From Paraburkholderia sabiae (lineage in GTDB: Bacteria > Pseudomonadota > Gammaproteobacteria > Burkholderiales > Burkholderiaceae), in contig NZ_CP125295.1 of NCBI RefSeq assembly GCF_030412785.1, positions 3,968,001 to 4,032,000 on the forward strand: DNA of 64,000 bases, written 5' to 3'. Position numbers and translations under genes: made by a program. Shown here one piece after another: positions 60,140 through 64,000 of this stretch (positions within the stretch are counted from its first letter, which is position 1; the number at the start of each line of letters is the position of its first letter). Under the pieces are notes generated by a model. That model did not search any database and was not told where the DNA came from. It saw only the letters and a program-made list of their open reading frames with translations.

Positions 60140-61504
60140 ATGCTAGAAGCTAGCGCCCGCTTGACTGGCCTGATCTGCGGCACGCAGCCGATGAACGACA
60201 TCTGGTCGCCGCGCGCGACGCTGCAACGGATGCTCGATGTCGAAGCGGCGCTCGCGCGCGCTTCGGCAGCTCATGGCGTGATTCCGCAATCGGCTGTCGC
60301 CGCGATCGAAGCGACCTGTCATGCCGACAAGCTCGACGCCGACGCGCTCGTGCGCGACGCCGCGCTCGGCGGCAATCTCGCGATTCCCCTCGTCAAACAG
60401 CTGACCGCGCGCGTCAAGGACGCCGACGCGCAGGCGTCGAAATTCGTCCATTGGGGCGCGACGAGCCAGGACATCATCGATACGGCGACCGTCCTGCAAC
60501 TGCGCGACGCGTTCGATCTGCTCGACGGCGCGCTTCTCTCCACGTGTGACGCGATCGCCGCGCTCGCGCAACGGCATCGCGCGACGCCGATGATCGGCCG
60601 CACATGGCTGCAACAGGCGCTGCCCATCACGCTCGGTCTGAAGTTCGCGCAATGGCTCGATGCATTGCTGCGTCATCGCGAGCGACTCGACGCGTTGCGC
60701 GAGCGCGCGCTCGTGCTGCAATTCGGCGGCGCGGCGGGCACGCTCGCGAGTCTGCGCGACAAGGGCGGCGTGGTCGCGCAAGCGCTTGCGCAGGAACTGA
60801 AGCTCCAGCTTCCGGCCGTGCCGTGGCACACGCAGCGCGACCGCATTGCCGAAGCGGCGTCGTTTTTCGGCATGCTGATCGGCACGCTCGGCAAGATCGC
60901 ACGCGATATCTCGCTGCAGATGCAGACCGAACTCGGCGAACTCGGCGAACCGGTTGCCGCAGGCAAAGGCGGTTCGTCGACGATGCCGCACAAGCGCAAT
61001 CCGGTTGGCTGCGCGGCTGTGCTGACGGCGGCGACGCGCGCGCCGGGACTCGTCGCGACGGTGTTCGCGGGCATGGTGCAGGAGCACGAACGCGCGCTCG
61101 GCGGCTGGCAGGCCGAATGGGACGCGCTGCCTGATCTCGCGCGTCTCGCGGGCGGCGCGCTCGCGAATATCGAACAGATCGCGAAGGGACTCGAAGTGAA
61201 CGTCGAGCGGCTCGCCGCGAATCTCGACGTGACGCACGGCCTGATTCTCGGCGAAGCGGTGATGCTTGCGCTCGGCGACAAGATCGGCCGGATGGATGCG
61301 CATCATCTCGTCGAGCATGCGTCGAAAGAGGCTGTGAAAAGCGGCAAGACCTTGTTCGACGTGCTCGCCGCCGATGCATCCGTCACTCAGCACTTGCCCG
61401 TCGAGCAACTGAAACGCCTGCTCGATCCGGCGCATTACGTGGGCAGCGCGCACGCTTTCGTGGACGCCGTGCTGGCTCTTCATACCGCGCGCAAGAACGC
61501 GTGA
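60140..61504 (+). CDS. pcaB: 3-carboxy-cis,cis-muconate cycloisomerase
   Basis: Fumarase/aspartase-superfamily enzyme of 454 aa that lactonises 3-carboxymuconate to 4-carboxymuconolactone. The superfamily signature GGSSTMPHKRNPVGC is intact, as are KFVHWGATSQDIIDTATVLQ and TPMIGRTWLQQALP. The ATG at 60140 (MLEASARLTGL) is chosen since earlier starts lie in or before the terminator hairpin. pcaD follows after 21 bp. Confidence 0.93.
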   Translation: MLEASARLTGLICGTQPMNDIWSPRATLQRMLDVEAALARASAAHGVIPQSAVAAIEATCHADKLDADALVRDAALGGNLAIPLVKQLTARVKDADAQASKFVHWGATSQDIIDTATVLQLRDAFDLLDGALLSTCDAIAALAQRHRATPMIGRTWLQQALPITLGLKFAQWLDALLRHRERLDALRERALVLQFGGAAGTLASLRDKGGVVAQALAQELKLQLPAVPWHTQRDRIAEAASFFGMLIGTLGKIARDISLQMQTELGELGEPVAAGKGGSSTMPHKRNPVGCAAVLTAATRAPGLVATVFAGMVQEHERALGGWQAEWDALPDLARLAGGALANIEQIAKGLEVNVERLAANLDVTHGLILGEAVMLALGDKIGRMDAHHLVEHASKEAVKSGKTLFDVLAADASVTQHLPVEQLKRLLDPAHYVGSAHAFVDAVLALHTARKNA

Positions 61505-61525
61505 ACCAACATCAGGAGTAAAGGA

Positions 61526-62317
61526 ATGCCTTACGCCGCAGTCAATGGCATCGAGCTTCATTACCGGATCGACGGCGACCGGCACGGCAATGCGCCGTGG
61601 CTGGTGCTGTCGAATTCGCTCGGCACGGACCTGTCGATGTGGACGCCGCAAGTCGCCGAACTCGCGAAGCATTTCCGCGTGCTGCGTTACGACACGCGCG
61701 GCCATGGTCATTCGGAAGCGCCGAAGGGACCGTATTCGATCGAGCTTCTGACGGGCGATGTGATCGGCCTGCTCGACACGTTGAAGATCGCAAGCGCGAA
61801 TTTTTGCGGGATCTCGATGGGCGGGCTGACGGGCATCGGTCTCGCGGCGCGTTACGCGGATCGTATCGATCGCGTCGTGCTGTGCAACACGGCGGCGCGC
61901 ATCGGTTCGCCGGAAGTGTGGGTGCCGCGTGCGGCGCGGGCGCGTACGGAAGGGATGCTGACGTTGTCGGAAGCCGTGCTGCCGCGCTGGTTCACGGCGG
62001 AGTTCATTGCGCGCGAGCCGCTCGTGTACAACTATGTCCGCGATGTTTTTGTGCACACCGACAAGGAAGGTTATGCGCTGAATTGCGAGGCGATCAACGC
62101 GACTGACTTGCGGCCTGAGGCGCCTGGTATCAAGGCACCGGCGCTGGTGATTTCCGGCACGCACGATCTCGCCGCGACGCCTGCGCAGGGTCGCGAACTG
62201 GCTGCTGCGATTCCGGGTGCGCGATACGTCGAACTGGATGCGTCGCACATTTCGAACATCGAAGTGGCCGACACGTTCACGAAGACGGTACTCGATTTCC
62301 TGAAGGGACAACGATGA
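61526..62317 (+). CDS. pcaD: 3-oxoadipate enol-lactonase
   Basis: Alpha/beta hydrolase of 263 aa opening the enol-lactone to 3-oxoadipate. The nucleophile is in FCGISMGGLTGIG; DTRGHGHSEAPKGPYS carries the conserved oxyanion-side loop and the base is in DASHISNIE. AGGAGTAAAGG precedes the ATG. The stop overlaps the pcaC start by 4 bp (ATGA), so decarboxylase and lactonase are made together. Confidence 0.93.
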   Translation: MPYAAVNGIELHYRIDGDRHGNAPWLVLSNSLGTDLSMWTPQVAELAKHFRVLRYDTRGHGHSEAPKGPYSIELLTGDVIGLLDTLKIASANFCGISMGGLTGIGLAARYADRIDRVVLCNTAARIGSPEVWVPRAARARTEGMLTLSEAVLPRWFTAEFIAREPLVYNYVRDVFVHTDKEGYALNCEAINATDLRPEAPGIKAPALVISGTHDLAATPAQGRELAAAIPGARYVELDASHISNIEVADTFTKTVLDFLKGQR

Positions 62318-62706
62318 ACGACGAAGAACGTTACGAAGCGGGCATGAAGGTGCGCCGCGCAGTGCTGGGCGATGCGCATGTGGATCGTTCGCTGGCGAAT
62401 CGCACTGAAGTGACCGAGGAGTTTCAGAATTTCATCACACGGTATGCGTGGGGGGAGATCTGGACGCGAGAGGGGTTGCCGCGGCATACGCGGAGCCTTT
62501 TGACCATCGCGATGATGGTTGCGCTTAATCGCAGCGAGGAGCTTGCTTTGCATCTTCGCGCTGCGCGGAATAATGGGGTTACTCGGGAGCAGGTTAAAGA
62601 GGTTTTGCTGCAGACTGCTATCTACTGTGGCGTGCCCGCCGCTAATTCTGCTTTTCATCTGGCTGATAAGGTTTTTAAAGAGCAAGATCAGGAAGGGGGC
62701 GCCTGA
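62314..62706 (+). CDS. pcaC: 4-carboxymuconolactone decarboxylase
   Basis: Small decarboxylase of 130 aa of the CMD/AhpD-like fold converting 4-carboxymuconolactone to the enol-lactone. It starts MNDEERYEAGMKVRRAVLGD and ends with REQVKEVLLQTAIYCGVPAA, typical of PcaC. Codon use shifts along the gene: 10 of the last 20 codons end in T, and third positions become G/T-rich toward repeat copy 3, which starts just after the TGA. Confidence 0.93.
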   Translation: MNDEERYEAGMKVRRAVLGDAHVDRSLANRTEVTEEFQNFITRYAWGEIWTREGLPRHTRSLLTIAMMVALNRSEELALHLRAARNNGVTREQVKEVLLQTAIYCGVPAANSAFHLADKVFKEQDQEGGA

Positions 62707-63278
62707 GGCGGCGCGGTTCTGGTTTTTTTGCTGTTCTTCTTCTGCGGAGCCGTGTGGACTTTTTTCGTCTGCGCGGCTTTTTTGTGTTTGCTGCGCTGGC
62801 ATACGCGGGTTTTGCTGCGCTGGCATCCGCTTTTTCGTGTCGGTTTATTAGCGTTGCCCCTGTGCGGGGCGGCACCTACTTTTCTTTGCAGCGGCAAAGA
62901 AAAGTAGGCAAAAGAAAGCCGCTTTTGAACCTCCGGTGCCTACCAGGATAGCGCTTTCGGCATGCCGCAGTCGACCTGTCGCGCAGCGACGTCCCCACTC
63001 CGTAGAAAGCCCGCAGTCAACCGCGCACGGCGCGAAAACCCCACACAGTCTGGAGCACATACCGCCGCAATCAACTGACGGCAAACGCACAAAAACAAGC
63101 CGACCGAATGTGCCCCAGGTGGATGTCATCTTTTGCGCCGCGCGCGCCTGACTGCGGGCTTTCTACGGAGTGTTTGCGTCGCTGCGCGACGGCTCAAAGA
63201 AAGTGCGCCGTGCCGTTATCGTGGCAGGCACCGGAGGTACAAAAGCGGCTTTCTTTTGCCTACTTTTCTTTGCCGCTG
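62707..63278. repeat. Long inverted-repeat element, copy 3 (truncated by IS)
   Basis: Contains the left arm with its perfect 15-bp hairpin (62875-62908), the conserved asymmetric centre and part of the right arm. The right arm stops at 63278, inside the loop end of its hairpin, where an IS481-family element begins. The left outer part differs from copies 1 and 2 and holds a short tandem duplication around GCTGCGCTGGCAT (about 62790-62830). Confidence 0.83.
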
Positions 63279-64000
63279 TGTACAGACTGGAGACATGGTT
63301 GACACATGTACGGGGACATCGTTGACACCTGATGGTCAGGGTTTGGGTGCCTTCAGGTCAAGTTTGGCGACCCGCTGATGGGCGAACCAGATCTCGATCA
63401 CCCCGTCTTCCTTCTCGCTCATGCGGGCTGCTACCTGCAGCCCCTTGAGCGCGATCGACAGCTTCAGTTTCTGGCCGCGCAGGCGCACCACGCCGCTGGC
63501 ATTGACCCGTAAGACTTCATCGCCACAGCCGTATTCGGGCTCGGGCACCCGCCCGGGCATCGCGCGCAGGCTGCACGCGTAGCGGGTAATGGGCGTGGCC
63601 ATCCCGAGTGCCTCGTGCGGACGTTCGACGTTGTACACGTGCCGCCAGCGATCCAGTGCCTGCTGCATGTGCGCATGTGTGCTGAAGGCCTGCCGGTCCA
63701 GCACTTCGGCCTTCAGCGTGCGGTGAAACCGTTCGTCCTTGCCATTGGTCTGCGGGTGATACGGCCGGCTGTAGCTCACCAGGATGCCCAGCCGGATCAG
63801 CCAGACCGCGAGTTCGGTGAGCTGCCCCGGCGCGCTGGGCGAGCCCCACGGCGCGCCGTTGTCGGTGTTGATGCGCGCAGGCAGCCCGTAGCAGCGGAAC
63901 GCGCGCTCAAGCGCGGCCTGCACGACCTGTGTGGTCGTACGCGAGCAGGCGCTGAGCACGAGGTTGTAGCGCGAGTGATCGTCGATGACCGTCAGCGGCA
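63279..64000 (-). mobile_element. IS481-family insertion sequence (partial, runs off window)
   Basis: The left end starts TGTACAGACTGGAGACATGG exactly where the repeat arm is broken. The motif GACAT-N-GTTGACAC occurs twice (63292-63305 and 63315-63328), as expected for transposase-binding ends. The transposase gene begins 57 bp inside. The other end lies beyond the window, so the length and target duplication cannot be checked. Confidence 0.82.
63336..64000 (-). CDS. IS481-family transposase (C-terminal part)
   Basis: DDE integrase-type transposase, about 221 C-terminal residues visible; the N-terminus lies beyond the right edge. The catalytic residues seen are the first Asp in TVIDDHSRYNLVL, the second in ARINTDNGAPWG and the Glu in NGKDERFHRTLKAEV. 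After the core there is a C-terminal extension (VPEPEYGCGDEVLRVNASGV and onward) found in one IS481 subgroup. The visible frame is undamaged. Confidence 0.88.
   Translation of the reverse strand, partial: PLTVIDDHSRYNLVLSACSRTTTQVVQAALERAFRCYGLPARINTDNGAPWGSPSAPGQLTELAVWLIRLGILVSYSRPYHPQTNGKDERFHRTLKAEVLDRQAFSTHAHMQQALDRWRHVYNVERPHEALGMATPITRYACSLRAMPGRVPEPEYGCGDEVLRVNASGVVRLRGQKLKLSIALKGLQVAARMSEKEDGVIEIWFAHQRVAKLDLKAPKP

Overview
The window is a high-GC, densely coding bacterial chromosome segment. Gene content and protein style (BPSS1780-family membrane protein, DUF3563, DUF2782 next to thrB, paired short chromate transporters, LuxI/RsaL-like/LuxR locus, pob/pca cluster) point to the Burkholderiaceae, most likely Paraburkholderia or a close relative. 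This assignment is inference from gene content. No rRNA, tRNA or CRISPR array was seen.

Layout. 1-16.6 kb is mostly housekeeping: molybdate uptake (modA, modB), a PAP2 phosphatase, a PHB-depolymerase-like esterase, photolyase, the ohr/ohrR peroxide pair, thrB, amn, a chromate transporter pair with a divergent LysR gene, and a LOG-family gene divergent from polA. 16.6-19 kb holds a type II NADH dehydrogenase and a Tat-exported dienelactone hydrolase. 19.6-26.6 kb is a complete L-threonate/D-erythronate (tetronate) catabolic operon with its GntR regulator and transporter. 26.7-32.7 kb holds a small lipoprotein and an unassigned module (MBL hydrolase, MFS transporter, M14 deacylase, LysR) split by an intact IS4-family insertion. 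32.9-40.2 kb carries an EgtB-like enzyme, FNR, a universal stress protein, a GntR regulator, a DHA2 exporter and an acyl-homoserine-lactone quorum-sensing locus. 41-49.9 kb is a non-phosphorylative sugar-acid cluster (ketoglutarate semialdehyde dehydrogenase, lactonase, ABC importer, IlvD/Edd dehydratase). 49.9-56 kb is mixed: SDR, two small family proteins, serine acetyltransferase, AraC, EamA transporter and folE. 56-62.7 kb is the 4-hydroxybenzoate/protocatechuate branch of the beta-ketoadipate pathway (pobA, pcaIJ, pcaBDC). An IS481-family element enters at the right edge.

The most unusual signal is a dispersed, non-coding long inverted-repeat element of about 0.6 kb, present at 18924-19550, 54662-55320 and 62707-63278. 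Two copies begin one base after the upstream stop codon, and copy 2 ends 2 bases before the stop of folE. Each has long complementary arms with nested hairpins around a conserved asymmetric centre. Genes read toward an element change synonymous codon choice near it, with many T- and G-ending codons, from either side. One arm hairpin has diverged with compensatory changes, and an IS481-family element has inserted at the tip of another.

Many intergenic regions also hold clear symmetrical sites: a lux box midway between luxI and the RsaL-like gene, paired OhrR-type motifs, a TATAAT enclosed by an 8-bp inverted repeat before the DUF3563 gene, and hairpins inside the sugar-acid and pca clusters that may split them into separately expressed parts.
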